Assembly: GCF_008042075.1 (NCBI RefSeq)
Contig: NZ_RDBN01000037.1
Span: 1,990,326 to 2,054,325 of the forward strand
Direction of reading: 5' to 3'
Length of the DNA stretch: 64,000 nucleotides
From: Streptomyces sp. UW30
GTDB lineage: Bacteria; Actinomycetota; Actinomycetes; Streptomycetales; Streptomycetaceae
This document shows, in pieces, positions 17,783 through 25,855 of this stretch (the stretch's first letter is position 1; each line of letters opens with the position of its first letter). The notes beneath the pieces were generated by a model. That model was not told the origin of the DNA. It made no database searches and was given only the letters and a program-made list of their open reading frames with translations. The translations under genes and the position numbers were made by a program.

Positions 17783-19396
17783 TCACTGCCGGTCACCCCG
17801 TGGGTCATCGCCGTCGCGCAGCCGGAACCGCTGGAGCTTGCCGGTCGCGGTGCGCGGCAGCGCGTCCAGGAACACGATCTCGCGCGGGGACTTGTACGGT
17901 GCCAACTCGGCCTTGACGAACGCGCGCAGGGCATCGGCGTCCCGTCGCGCACCCTCCCTGAGCACCGCGTATGCCACCACGACCTGACCGCGCGCCTCGT
18001 CGGGGCGTCCCACCACCGCCGTCTCCAGCACATCCGGGTGGCGCAGCAGGGCCTCCTCGACCTCCGGGCCCGCGATGTTGTAACCGGCCGAAATGATCAT
18101 GTCGTCCGCGCGGGCGACGTAACGGAAGTAGCCGTCACTCTCCCGGACGTAGGTGTCACCGGTGACGTTCCAGCCGTGGCGCACGTAGTCGCGTTGCCGC
18201 GGGTCGGTGAGATAGCGGCAGCCGACGGGCCCGCGCACGGCGAGCAGCCCGGGCTCCCCGTCGGGCATCTCCCGGCCGTCCTCGTCGACCACGCGCGCGT
18301 GCCACCCGGGTACCGGCACGCCCGTCGTGCCGGGCCTGATGTGCTCGTCGGCGGCGGAGATGAAAATGTGCAGCAGTTCGGTGGCGCCGATGCCGTTGAT
18401 GACGCGCAGCCCGGTCCGCTCGTGCCAGGCCTGCCAGGTGGCGGCGGGCAGGTTCTCGCCCGCCGAGACACAGCGGCGCAGGGAGGAGACGTCGTAGGAG
18501 TCGAGCTCGTCGAGCATCGCGCGGTACGCCGTCGGGGCCGTGAACAGCACCGACACCCGGTGCTCGGCGATCGCGGGCAACAGCTGCTTGGGGTGGGCCT
18601 GTTCGAGGAGCAGGGCGCTGGCGCCGGCCCGCATCGGGAAGATGACGAGTCCGCCGAGCCCGAAGGTGAAGCCGAGCGGGGGGCTGCCGGCGAAGACATC
18701 GCCCACATGTGGTTGCAGCACATGTGCCGAGAAGGTGTCGGCTATCGCGAGCACGTCCCGGTGAAAGTGCATGCAGCCCTTGGGCCGTCCGGTGGTACCG
18801 GAGGTGAAGGCGATGAGCGCGACGTCGTCGGACGCGGTGTCGGCGGCGGGGTAGGGCGTGTCGGGTGCCGGGCGGCGCAGGAGGTCGTCGGGGGCGTCGC
18901 CGCCGTACGTCGTGATGCGCAGGCCGGGTATCTCGGCCTTGGCGAGGTCGTCCACGGCACGGATGTCGCACAGCGCGTGCCGCACCTGGGCTATCTCGCA
19001 CATGGTCCGCAGCTCGTGCGGGCGCTGCTGGGCCAGCACGGTGACGGCGACCGCGCCCGCCTTCAGCACCGCCAGCCAGCAGGCGGCGAGCCACGGTGTG
19101 GTCGGGCCGCGCAGCAGCACCCGGTTGCCCGGGGCGACGCCGAGGTGGTTGGTGAGCACATGGGCGAGCCGGTCGACGCGGGCCCGCAGTGTGCCGTACG
19201 TCCATGTGTCGCCGGACGGGGTGTGGAACACGGGCCGCTCGTGGTCGGGGCCGTCGAGCAGTTCGGCCGCGGCGTTGAGCCGTTCGGGGTAGTTCAGCCC
19301 CGGCAGGTCGAAACGGAGCTCGGGCCACTGGTCGGGCGGTGGCAGATGCTCGCGGGCGAAGGTGTCGACGTGGGCGGAGCGGTGCAGACCGGCCAT
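17783..19396 (-). CDS. Aryl-CoA ligase (AMP-binding, benzoate/aminobenzoate type)
   Basis: A 537-residue acyl-adenylate/CoA ligase. Motifs: AFTSGTTGRPKGCMHFHRDV near residue 190, NGIGATELLHIF, the hinge GRPDEARG region, GYNIAGPEVEEALLRHP near 420, and the catalytic lysine in RTATGKLQRFRLRD near the end. Overall it resembles benzoate-CoA/2-aminobenzoate-CoA ligases. It probably makes the CoA ester used by the hydroxylase/reductase fusion. ATG 19396 has a GGGGGCG site upstream; an in-frame start further upstream lacks family similarity. It is divergent from the acyl-CoA dehydrogenase gene. Confidence 0.88.
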   Translation of the reverse strand: MAGLHRSAHVDTFAREHLPPPDQWPELRFDLPGLNYPERLNAAAELLDGPDHERPVFHTPSGDTWTYGTLRARVDRLAHVLTNHLGVAPGNRVLLRGPTTPWLAACWLAVLKAGAVAVTVLAQQRPHELRTMCEIAQVRHALCDIRAVDDLAKAEIPGLRITTYGGDAPDDLLRRPAPDTPYPAADTASDDVALIAFTSGTTGRPKGCMHFHRDVLAIADTFSAHVLQPHVGDVFAGSPPLGFTFGLGGLVIFPMRAGASALLLEQAHPKQLLPAIAEHRVSVLFTAPTAYRAMLDELDSYDVSSLRRCVSAGENLPAATWQAWHERTGLRVINGIGATELLHIFISAADEHIRPGTTGVPVPGWHARVVDEDGREMPDGEPGLLAVRGPVGCRYLTDPRQRDYVRHGWNVTGDTYVRESDGYFRYVARADDMIISAGYNIAGPEVEEALLRHPDVLETAVVGRPDEARGQVVVAYAVLREGARRDADALRAFVKAELAPYKSPREIVFLDALPRTATGKLQRFRLRDGDDPRGDRQ

Positions 19397-19460
19397 GGCG
19401 GTTCGCCCCCTTGCCTTGTGGGCGTCGTGGTGGGCTCGCACAGGGAGCGTATCGTGTTGG

Positions 19461-19487
19461 TGACGACAGTCAATGGTGCGCGATATC
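19461..19487 (+). promoter_or_regulatory. Second copy of the shared catabolic box
   Basis: The first 13 bases (TGACGACAGTCAA) are identical to the box at 10821, and the tail matches at TG, G and GATA. It sits between the divergent ligase and acyl-CoA dehydrogenase genes. Read on the minus strand, TTGACT (19469-19474) with TACGCT 16 bases downstream resembles a promoter for the ligase gene; on the plus strand GATATC may be a -10. One regulator could control both directions. Confidence 0.62.
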
Positions 19488-19554
19488 GTCGAGAGGGTTC
19501 ATCGAGGAGGTCCGTCGAGAGGGGCCGTCGCGGACGGTCCGCAGGAGGTCGGCA

Positions 19555-20724
19555 ATGCCCGCATTCTCACTCGATCCGTCACAGACCGCCTGGTGTGCCG
19601 AACTGCGCGCCCTGGCGGCCGAACGGCTGCGCCCGCTCGCGGAGAAGGGCGAACCGGGGCACGTCAACCGCCCTCTCGTCGCCGAACTCGGACGACTGGG
19701 GCTGCTGAAGCGGCCCTTCACCTCCGGGGCGTTCGACCTGTGCCTGATGCGGGAGTCCCTCGCATACGCCTGCACCGAGGCCGAGACCGCGCTCGCCCTT
19801 CAGGGGCTGGGTGCGCATCCCGTCCACGCCTACGGCACCCCGGCCCAGCGGGAGCGCTGGCTGCCCCGGGTGGCCGAAGGGAGCGCGGTGGCGGCCTTCG
19901 CGCTGAGCGAGCCGGGGGCCGGATCGGACGCGGCGGCACTGGAACTGCGCGCTGAGCGGGACCCCGCAGCGCAGACGCAGCCGCCGGTCGCCGAACCCGA
20001 CGGCCCCGCCCGGTGGCGGCTCACCGGCGAGAAGTGCTGGATCTCCAACGCCCCCGAGGCCGACTTCTACACCGTCTTCGCCCGCACCACGCCCGACGCC
20101 GGAGCCCGTGGCGTCACCGCCTTCCTGGTCCCCGCCGACCGCCCCGGCCTCACCGGAACGGGCCTGGACATGTTGTCCCCGCACCCCATCGGCACCCTCG
20201 CCTTCGACGCCGTCCCCGTCACCGCCGACGACATGCTCGGCGAGGCCGACCGCGGCTTCCGGGTCGCGATGGGCACCCTCAACCTCTTCCGGCCCAGCGT
20301 CGGCGCCTTCGCCGTCGGGATGGCGCAGGCCGCCCTGGACGCGACCCTCGCCCACACGGCCGAACGCGAGGCGTTCGGCGGCAAACTGAGGGACCTCCAG
20401 ACGGTCGCCCACCAGGTCGCCGAGATGGCCCTGCGCACGGAGGCGGCCCGCCTCATGGTGTACGCGGCGGCGACGGCGTACGACGAGAAGGCCCCCGACG
20501 TGCCGGGGCGCGCGGCGATGGCGAAACTGCTCGCGACGGAGACCGCGCAGTATGTCGTCGACGCTGCGGTCCAGTTGCACGGTGCCCGTGCCCTGCGCCA
20601 CGGCCATCTGCTCGAACACCTCTACCGCGAGGTGCGCGCCCCACGTATCTACGAGGGCGCCAGTGAGGTGCAACGCGGCATCATCGCCAAGGAGTTGTAC
20701 GCGACCATGGAGGCCGGACAGTGA
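19555..20724 (+). CDS. Acyl-CoA dehydrogenase
   Basis: A 389-residue FAD acyl-CoA dehydrogenase. Marks: AFALSEPGAGSDAAALE near residue 120, GEKCWISNAPEADFYTVFART, the RPSVGAFAVGMAQAALDATL helix, and the probable catalytic Glu in RIYEGASEVQRGIIAKELY near 370. GCAGGAGG precedes ATG 19555. It likely oxidises a CoA-bound ring-reduction or ring-cleavage product of the local pathway. The Rid gene start overlaps its stop (GTGA), so the two are coupled. An open frame upstream of the ATG is not family-like. Confidence 0.9.
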   Translation: MPAFSLDPSQTAWCAELRALAAERLRPLAEKGEPGHVNRPLVAELGRLGLLKRPFTSGAFDLCLMRESLAYACTEAETALALQGLGAHPVHAYGTPAQRERWLPRVAEGSAVAAFALSEPGAGSDAAALELRAERDPAAQTQPPVAEPDGPARWRLTGEKCWISNAPEADFYTVFARTTPDAGARGVTAFLVPADRPGLTGTGLDMLSPHPIGTLAFDAVPVTADDMLGEADRGFRVAMGTLNLFRPSVGAFAVGMAQAALDATLAHTAEREAFGGKLRDLQTVAHQVAEMALRTEAARLMVYAAATAYDEKAPDVPGRAAMAKLLATETAQYVVDAAVQLHGARALRHGHLLEHLYREVRAPRIYEGASEVQRGIIAKELYATMEAGQ

Positions 20725-21119
20725 GTACCGAGCGCGTCAACCCGCCCGAACTCTCCCCACCCACCGGCTTCTCGCACGCGGTCGTCGCCACCGGCTCCCG
20801 CGTCGTCTTCCTGGCCGGGCAGACCGCGCTCGACTCCGACGGCAAGGTGGTCGGGGAGACACTGCCGGAGCAGTTCGAGCGGGCGCTCACCAATCTGCTG
20901 ACCGCGCTGGCGGCGGCCGGCGGTACACCGGCCGACCTCGCCCGGGTCACCGTCTTCGTCACCGACGTCGTGGCGTACCGCGCCCAGGTCGCCGAACTCG
21001 GCCGTATCTGGGGCCGGTTGGCGGGTCGTGACTATCCGGCGATGGCGGTCGTCGGGGTCGTGCGGCTCTGGGACGAACAGGCGATGGTGGAGCTCGACGG
21101 GTTCGCCGTGCTGCCGTAG
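20721..21119 (+). CDS. RidA/YjgF/YER057c/UK114 family protein
   Basis: A 132-residue Rid-fold protein (trimeric chorismate-mutase-like fold). Family segments: RVVFLAGQTALDSDGKVVGE, QFERALTNLLTALAAAGG, VTVFVTDVVAYRAQVAELGR, and YPAMAVVGVVRLWDEQAMVE. Classic RidA enamine/imine deaminases carry an essential Arg in a PARS-type segment; here the matching place reads PAMA, so the classical deaminase mechanism is not supported. It may still bind or protect a reactive pathway intermediate, which would suit an amino-aromatic substrate. The GTG start overlaps the dehydrogenase stop. Confidence 0.85.
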   Translation: MSTERVNPPELSPPTGFSHAVVATGSRVVFLAGQTALDSDGKVVGETLPEQFERALTNLLTALAAAGGTPADLARVTVFVTDVVAYRAQVAELGRIWGRLAGRDYPAMAVVGVVRLWDEQAMVELDGFAVLP

Positions 21120-21126
21120 GCCGTGC

Positions 21127-21324
21127 TCACGCCGCCATGGCGAGGCGCTCGTTCGGTACCCGGTGCGGGGCGACGACACGGCCGTCGGGCAGCAGCTCAC
21201 CGCTGTCGTCGAAGACGATGGCGCCGTCGCACAGCAGGCTCCAGCCCTGCTCGGGGTGTGCGGCCACCACATGGGCGCCGCGGTCGGCGGAGGAGGAAGG
21301 GCACGAAGGCTGGTGGGAACACAT
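21127..21324 (-). CDS. DUF5999 family small protein
   Basis: A 65-residue protein that I recognise as DUF5999, common in Streptomyces. It has a Cys-X2-His-X3-Cys start (MCSHQPSCPSS) and the conserved segments AAHPEQGWSLLCDGAIVFDD and GELLPDGRVVAPHR. The first Cys/His group could bind metal. GGAGGT precedes ATG 21324; longer in-frame starts upstream are unlike the family. It converges with the Rid gene, leaving seven bases between stops. Function unknown. Confidence 0.82.
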   Translation of the reverse strand: MCSHQPSCPSSSADRGAHVVAAHPEQGWSLLCDGAIVFDDSGELLPDGRVVAPHRVPNERLAMAA

Positions 21325-21446
21325 GGCGCACCTCCACATAGGCGGACGAGCCGTGTGGGTCGTCCATATGGGTAGACCATGCTCCCGCTGCGAACTCATA
21401 GGAACGGCCCGCCGTGAACCGTGACAACACGCGGACAACTCTCTGA

Positions 21447-22025
<579 letters not shown>

Positions 22026-22073
22026 CGGCGACCGGCCCCACGCAGCACACTCCACGCAGCACACCGCGCGCCG

Positions 22074-22117
22074 CGCCATACCCGACCGAAGGGGGCGCGG
22101 CGCGCGGAGCGTCCGGG
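22074..22117. terminator. Bidirectional hairpin terminator
   Basis: CCGCGCGCCGCGCC (22074-22087) pairs perfectly with 22104-22117 around a 16-base loop. It sits between the convergent secreted-protein and aldolase genes and ends exactly where the aldolase stop begins, so it can serve both. Confidence 0.75.
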
Positions 22118-23137
22118 TCAGGACGCGGCGTCCGCACGCGCGACCAGGTCCAGCGCGATGTCCGTGATCATGTCCTCCTGCCCGCCGACCATCCGCCGCC
22201 TCCCCACCTCGACGAGGATGCTGCGGGTGTCGAGGCCATGGCGGGCGGCGGCCGTCTCCGCGTGGCGCAGGAAGCTTGAGTACACGCCCGCGTAGCCGAG
22301 GCTGAGGGTCTCGCGGTCCACGCGCACCTCGCGGTCCTGAAGGGGCCGTACGAGATCGTCGGCCGCGTCCATCAGAGGGAACAGATCACACATGTGGTCC
22401 CAGCCCATGAGATCGGCGACCGCGATGAACGCTTCGAGGGGACAGTTCCCGGCGCCCGCGCCCTGCCCGGCCAGCGAGGCGTCCACCCGAACCGCGCCGC
22501 TCTCCACGGCGACGACGGTGTTGGCCACGCCGAGTGCCAGGTTGTGGTGGGCGTGGATGCCCAGCTCCGTCGCCGGGTCGAGGACATCGCGGTAGGCGCG
22601 GAAGCGGTCGCGGACGCCGTCCATGGTGAGCCTGCCGCCGGAGTCGGTGACGTATACGCAGTGGGCGCCGTACGACTCCATCAGCTTGGCCTGGCGGGCC
22701 AGTTCGGCCGGTTCGGCCATGTGGGACATCATCAGGAACCCGGCGACATCCATGCCCCACTCCCGCGCGGCGGCTATGTGCTGGGCGGCTATGTCGGCCT
22801 CGGTGCAGTGTGTGGCGACCCGCACCGAGCGGACGCCCAGGGTGTGCGCCTGCCGGAGGTCGTGGAGCGTGCCGATGCCGGGCAGCAGCAGGGTGGTGGG
22901 CACCGCGTGCCGCGTCGCGTCGACCACGGCCTCGATCCACTCCCAGTCGGTGTGGGCGCCGACGCCGTAGTTGATGCTGGAGCCGGCCAGGCCGTCGCCG
23001 TGGGCGATCTCGATCGCGGCCACGCCGGCCGAGTCCAGCGCGGCGGCGATCGCGCGGGCCTGGCCGACGGTGTAGCGGTGCCGGACGGCGTGCATGCCGT
23101 CCCTCAGGGTCACGTCCTGGACGTACAGACGGGTCAT
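22118..23137 (-). CDS. 4-hydroxy-2-oxovalerate aldolase
   Basis: A 339-residue DmpG/MhpE-type aldolase that splits 4-hydroxy-2-oxovalerate into pyruvate and acetaldehyde. Marks: [16 protein letters not shown] at the start, [17 protein letters not shown], the metal-binding [14 protein letters not shown] near residue 200, and [16 protein letters not shown]. Its start overlaps the acetaldehyde dehydrogenase stop (ATGA). These two enzymes form a channelling complex in known meta-cleavage pathways. Confidence 0.95.
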   Translation of the reverse strand: MTRLYVQDVTLRDGMHAVRHRYTVGQARAIAAALDSAGVAAIEIAHGDGLAGSSINYGVGAHTDWEWIEAVVDATRHAVPTTLLLPGIGTLHDLRQAHTLGVRSVRVATHCTEADIAAQHIAAAREWGMDVAGFLMMSHMAEPAELARQAKLMESYGAHCVYVTDSGGRLTMDGVRDRFRAYRDVLDPATELGIHAHHNLALGVANTVVAVESGAVRVDASLAGQGAGAGNCPLEAFIAVADLMGWDHMCDLFPLMDAADDLVRPLQDREVRVDRETLSLGYAGVYSSFLRHAETAAARHGLDTRSILVEVGRRRMVGGQEDMITDIALDLVARADAAS

Positions 23138-24075
23138 CGCGAGGCCACCTCCGGGGCGATCGGGAGGGCGGCCATGCGTTCCGCGGTGCGCAGCGCGGCC
23201 GAGGTCATGATGTCGAGGTTCCCGGCGTACGCCGGGAGGTAGTGCGCGGCGCCCTCGACCTCCAGGAAGACGGAGACCTTCAGCGCCTTACCCGCGCCGG
23301 GCGCCAGGGTGCGCAGCGGGTCGTCGGACGCCACCCGCTCGAACTGCACCTGCTGTGCCAGCCGGTAGCCGGGGACGTACGCCTGCACCCGCCCGACCAT
23401 CTCCTCGACGGCCGCGGTGACCGCCTCGGTCGCGCACTCGGAGACCAGGCAGTGCACGGTGTCCCGCATGATCAGCGGGGGTTCGGCCGGGTTGAGGACG
23501 ATGATCGCCTTGCCGCGTGCGGCGCCGCCGACCCGCTCGATGGCGGACGAGGTCGTCTCGGTGAACTCGTCGATGTTGGCGCGGGTACCGGGTCCGGCGG
23601 AGCGCGAGGCGATGGAGGCGACGATCTCGCCGTAGTGGACCGGCGTGACGGCGTTGACGGCGGCGACGATCGGGATCGTGGCCTGGCCGCCGCAGGTGAC
23701 CATGTTGACGTTCGGGGCGCCGAGGTGGGCGTCGCCGTTGACCGGCGGGACGACGTACGGGCCGAGGGCGGCCGGGGTGAGGTCGACCAGGGTGCGGCCC
23801 AGCGGGCGCAGCACCTCCTCGTGGTGGCGGTGGGCGCCGGCCGAGGTGGCGTCGAAGACGATCTCCACGTCGGCGAACTCGTCCAGCGCGACGAGCCCTT
23901 CGACGCCCTCGTGGGTCGTGGCGACCTTCAGGCGCCGGGCACGGGCCAGCCCGTCGGAGGCCGGGTCGATGCCGGCCATCGCCGCGATCTCCAGCGATTC
24001 CGACAGCCGTAGGACCTTGATCATGAGGTCGGTTCCGATGTTGCCGGATCCGATGACGGCGACCTTGCTGCTCAC
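23134..24075 (-). CDS. Acetaldehyde dehydrogenase (acetylating)
   Basis: A 313-residue DmpF/MhpF enzyme that converts acetaldehyde, NAD and CoA to acetyl-CoA. The Rossmann loop is [16 protein letters not shown] at residues 5-20, the nucleophilic Cys is in [14 protein letters not shown] near 130, and [20 protein letters not shown] follows. The GTG at 24075 is preceded by a purine-rich GGGGGCGGG and overlaps the hydratase stop (GTGA). Confidence 0.95.
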   Translation of the reverse strand: MSSKVAVIGSGNIGTDLMIKVLRLSESLEIAAMAGIDPASDGLARARRLKVATTHEGVEGLVALDEFADVEIVFDATSAGAHRHHEEVLRPLGRTLVDLTPAALGPYVVPPVNGDAHLGAPNVNMVTCGGQATIPIVAAVNAVTPVHYGEIVASIASRSAGPGTRANIDEFTETTSSAIERVGGAARGKAIIVLNPAEPPLIMRDTVHCLVSECATEAVTAAVEEMVGRVQAYVPGYRLAQQVQFERVASDDPLRTLAPGAGKALKVSVFLEVEGAAHYLPAYAGNLDIMTSAALRTAERMAALPIAPEVASR

Positions 24076-24908
24076 AGCCCGCCCCCTTCCCGCGCGAACC
24101 CGACCCGTACGGAACCCAGCCCCGAGATACGGGCCTCGAAGACGTCCCCCGGTGCGGCGGGCGCCATCGGGCCGAGCGCACCGGTCAGCACCAGGTCGCC
24201 CGCGCGCAGTGGATCGCCCCGCTCGGCGAGCGCGGAGGCCAGCCACACCGCCGCGTTGAGGGGGCTGCCGAGACAGTCGGCGCCGGTGCCCTCGGAGACG
24301 GTCTCGCCGCCCCGGGTCATCGTCATCGTCACCGTCCGCAGGTCCACGCCGGTCAGCGGTACGGGGGTCGCGCCCAGGACGTACAGGCCGCAGGAGGCGT
24401 TGTCCGCGACCGTGTCGACCAGGGAGATGTCCCAGCCCCGCACCCTGCTGTCCACGATCTCCAGCGCGGGCAGCGCGAAGTCCACCGCCCGCAGCACGTC
24501 GACGACCGTGCAGGCGCGGTGCGGCAGATCCCGTCCGAGGACGAGTGCCACCTCGGCCTCCACCTTGGGCTGGAGCAGCCGCCCGGCCGCCACCTCCCCG
24601 CCGTCCGGCACCGCCATGTCCGCGAACAGAGCCCCGAAGTCGGGCCGGTCCACGCCGAGTTGGCGCTGCACGGCCACCGAGGTCAGGCCGATCTTGCGGC
24701 CCACGATCCGACGGCCGGCGTCCAGGCCGCGGCGGACGCCCAGCTGCTGCACGGCGTACGCGGTCGCCAGGTCACCGCCCCCCTCGAACAGCTCACGCAC
24801 CGGAGGGCAGGCGGCCCCGGTGCGGGCGGCCTCCGCCAACAGGTCGGCGGCCTTGACGACGGCCGGTGGGGCGGCGTCCGGGCGGACGCCGTCGGGTGGG
24901 GTCGACAC
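24072..24908 (-). CDS. 2-oxopent-4-enoate hydratase (intact copy)
   Basis: A 278-residue fumarylacetoacetase-fold hydratase of the MhpD/DmpE type, adding water to 2-hydroxypenta-2,4-dienoate to give 4-hydroxy-2-oxovalerate. Marks: [54 protein letters not shown] and the C-terminal [21 protein letters not shown] 24908 is preceded by GGAGGT. It heads the operon hydratase-dehydrogenase-aldolase, all with 4-base overlaps. A second hydratase at 29239-30112 is frameshifted, so this copy probably supplies the activity for both blocks. Confidence 0.92.
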   Translation of the reverse strand: MSTPPDGVRPDAAPPAVVKAADLLAEAARTGAACPPVRELFEGGGDLATAYAVQQLGVRRGLDAGRRIVGRKIGLTSVAVQRQLGVDRPDFGALFADMAVPDGGEVAAGRLLQPKVEAEVALVLGRDLPHRACTVVDVLRAVDFALPALEIVDSRVRGWDISLVDTVADNASCGLYVLGATPVPLTGVDLRTVTMTMTRGGETVSEGTGADCLGSPLNAAVWLASALAERGDPLRAGDLVLTGALGPMAPAAPGDVFEARISGLGSVRVGFAREGGGL

Positions 24909-24920
24909 GGGATACCTCCA

Positions 24921-24968
24921 GGGTGCGGGGTGCGGGGTGCGGGATGCGGGATGCGGGATGCGGGTGCG
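24921..24968. repeat. 7-bp tandem repeat in the hydratase leader
   Basis: Three units of GGGTGCG (24921-24941), three of GGATGCG (24942-24962) and a six-base partial unit. The array lies right upstream of the hydratase ribosome binding site, inside the probable 5' leader, between the hydratase and IclR genes. Copy number could vary by slippage. The rest of the gap to 25034 shows only promoter-type sequence. Confidence 0.85.
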
Positions 24969-25034
24969 AGGGGCCTTCGGGCGCCGCAACCGCATCACCG
25001 GTATAGACACCGCCACCACGATCGGCCAACCTTT

Positions 25035-25051
25035 GTTCCGTGACACGGAAC
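25035..25051. promoter_or_regulatory. 17-bp palindrome over the IclR start codon
   Basis: GTTCCGTG-A-CACGGAAC is a perfect dyad with one central base. It resembles known IclR-family operators (GTTCCG-type half sites). It includes the GTG start of the IclR gene and faces the divergent hydratase operon, so it fits autoregulation plus control of the pathway. Confidence 0.72.
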
Positions 25052-25789
25052 AACACGAGCGGCAGCATGCTGGACAAGGCCGCTGTCATCCTGGAGAGCT
25101 TCAGCCCGAGCGGCGGCCCGTACCGTCTGTCGGAACTCTCGCAGCACACCGGACTGCCCAAGCCCACCGTGCACCGGCTGGCGGCGGACCTGGTCCGGCT
25201 GGGCTGGCTGGAGCGCTCGGGCGCCCAGTACCGGCTCGGGCCGAAGCTGTTCGAGCTCGGCTCGCTGGTGCCGCACCGGCTCGATCTGCGCGAGGCGGCC
25301 CTGCCGTTCCTCCAGGACCTGTTCGAGGCCACCCGCGAGACCGTGCACCTCGGGATCCGCGAGGGCATGGAGGTGGTCTACCTGGAGCGCATCCACGGCC
25401 ACGAAGCCCTCCAGCTGCCCTCCCGCATCGGCGGCAGCCTGCCGCTGACCTGCACCGGCGTCGGCAAGGCCCTGCTGGCGTTCTCCGGCGCCGAGCTGAC
25501 CGAACAGGTGCTGTCCCGGCCGCTGCCGAGCCTGACGCCCCACTCGATCACCGACCCGGACCGGCTGCGCATGGCCCTGGAGAAGACCCGGGTCTCCGGC
25601 CTCGCCTACGAGGAACAGGAAGCCGCCCCCGGCGTCAGCTGCATCGCGGCCCCCGTCTTCGCAGGCGGCACCGCGATCGCCGCGCTCTCGGTGGCGGTGC
25701 CGCGCTCCCGCTTCAGCCCCGCCCAGCTGGCGCCCGCCGTACGGACGGCGGCCCTGGGGCTGTCCCGGGTCCTGCGCGGGGCGGGCTGA
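25040..25789 (+). CDS. IclR family transcriptional regulator
   Basis: A 249-residue IclR-type regulator: winged helix at about 8-65 ([36 protein letters not shown]) and a GAF-like effector domain at about 80-245 ([46 protein letters not shown]). It is divergent from the lower meta-cleavage operon and probably controls it in response to an aromatic acid. The GTG start lies within a palindromic operator; no separate ribosome binding site is clear. Confidence 0.92.
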   Translation: MTRNNTSGSMLDKAAVILESFSPSGGPYRLSELSQHTGLPKPTVHRLAADLVRLGWLERSGAQYRLGPKLFELGSLVPHRLDLREAALPFLQDLFEATRETVHLGIREGMEVVYLERIHGHEALQLPSRIGGSLPLTCTGVGKALLAFSGAELTEQVLSRPLPSLTPHSITDPDRLRMALEKTRVSGLAYEEQEAAPGVSCIAAPVFAGGTAIAALSVAVPRSRFSPAQLAPAVRTAALGLSRVLRGAG

Positions 25790-25855
25790 CGGCGACCGGC
25801 GCCGGGGCGGCCGTACGGTCTGAGGGGTCCGCGAGAGCGGCGTACCGTCGAGTGT

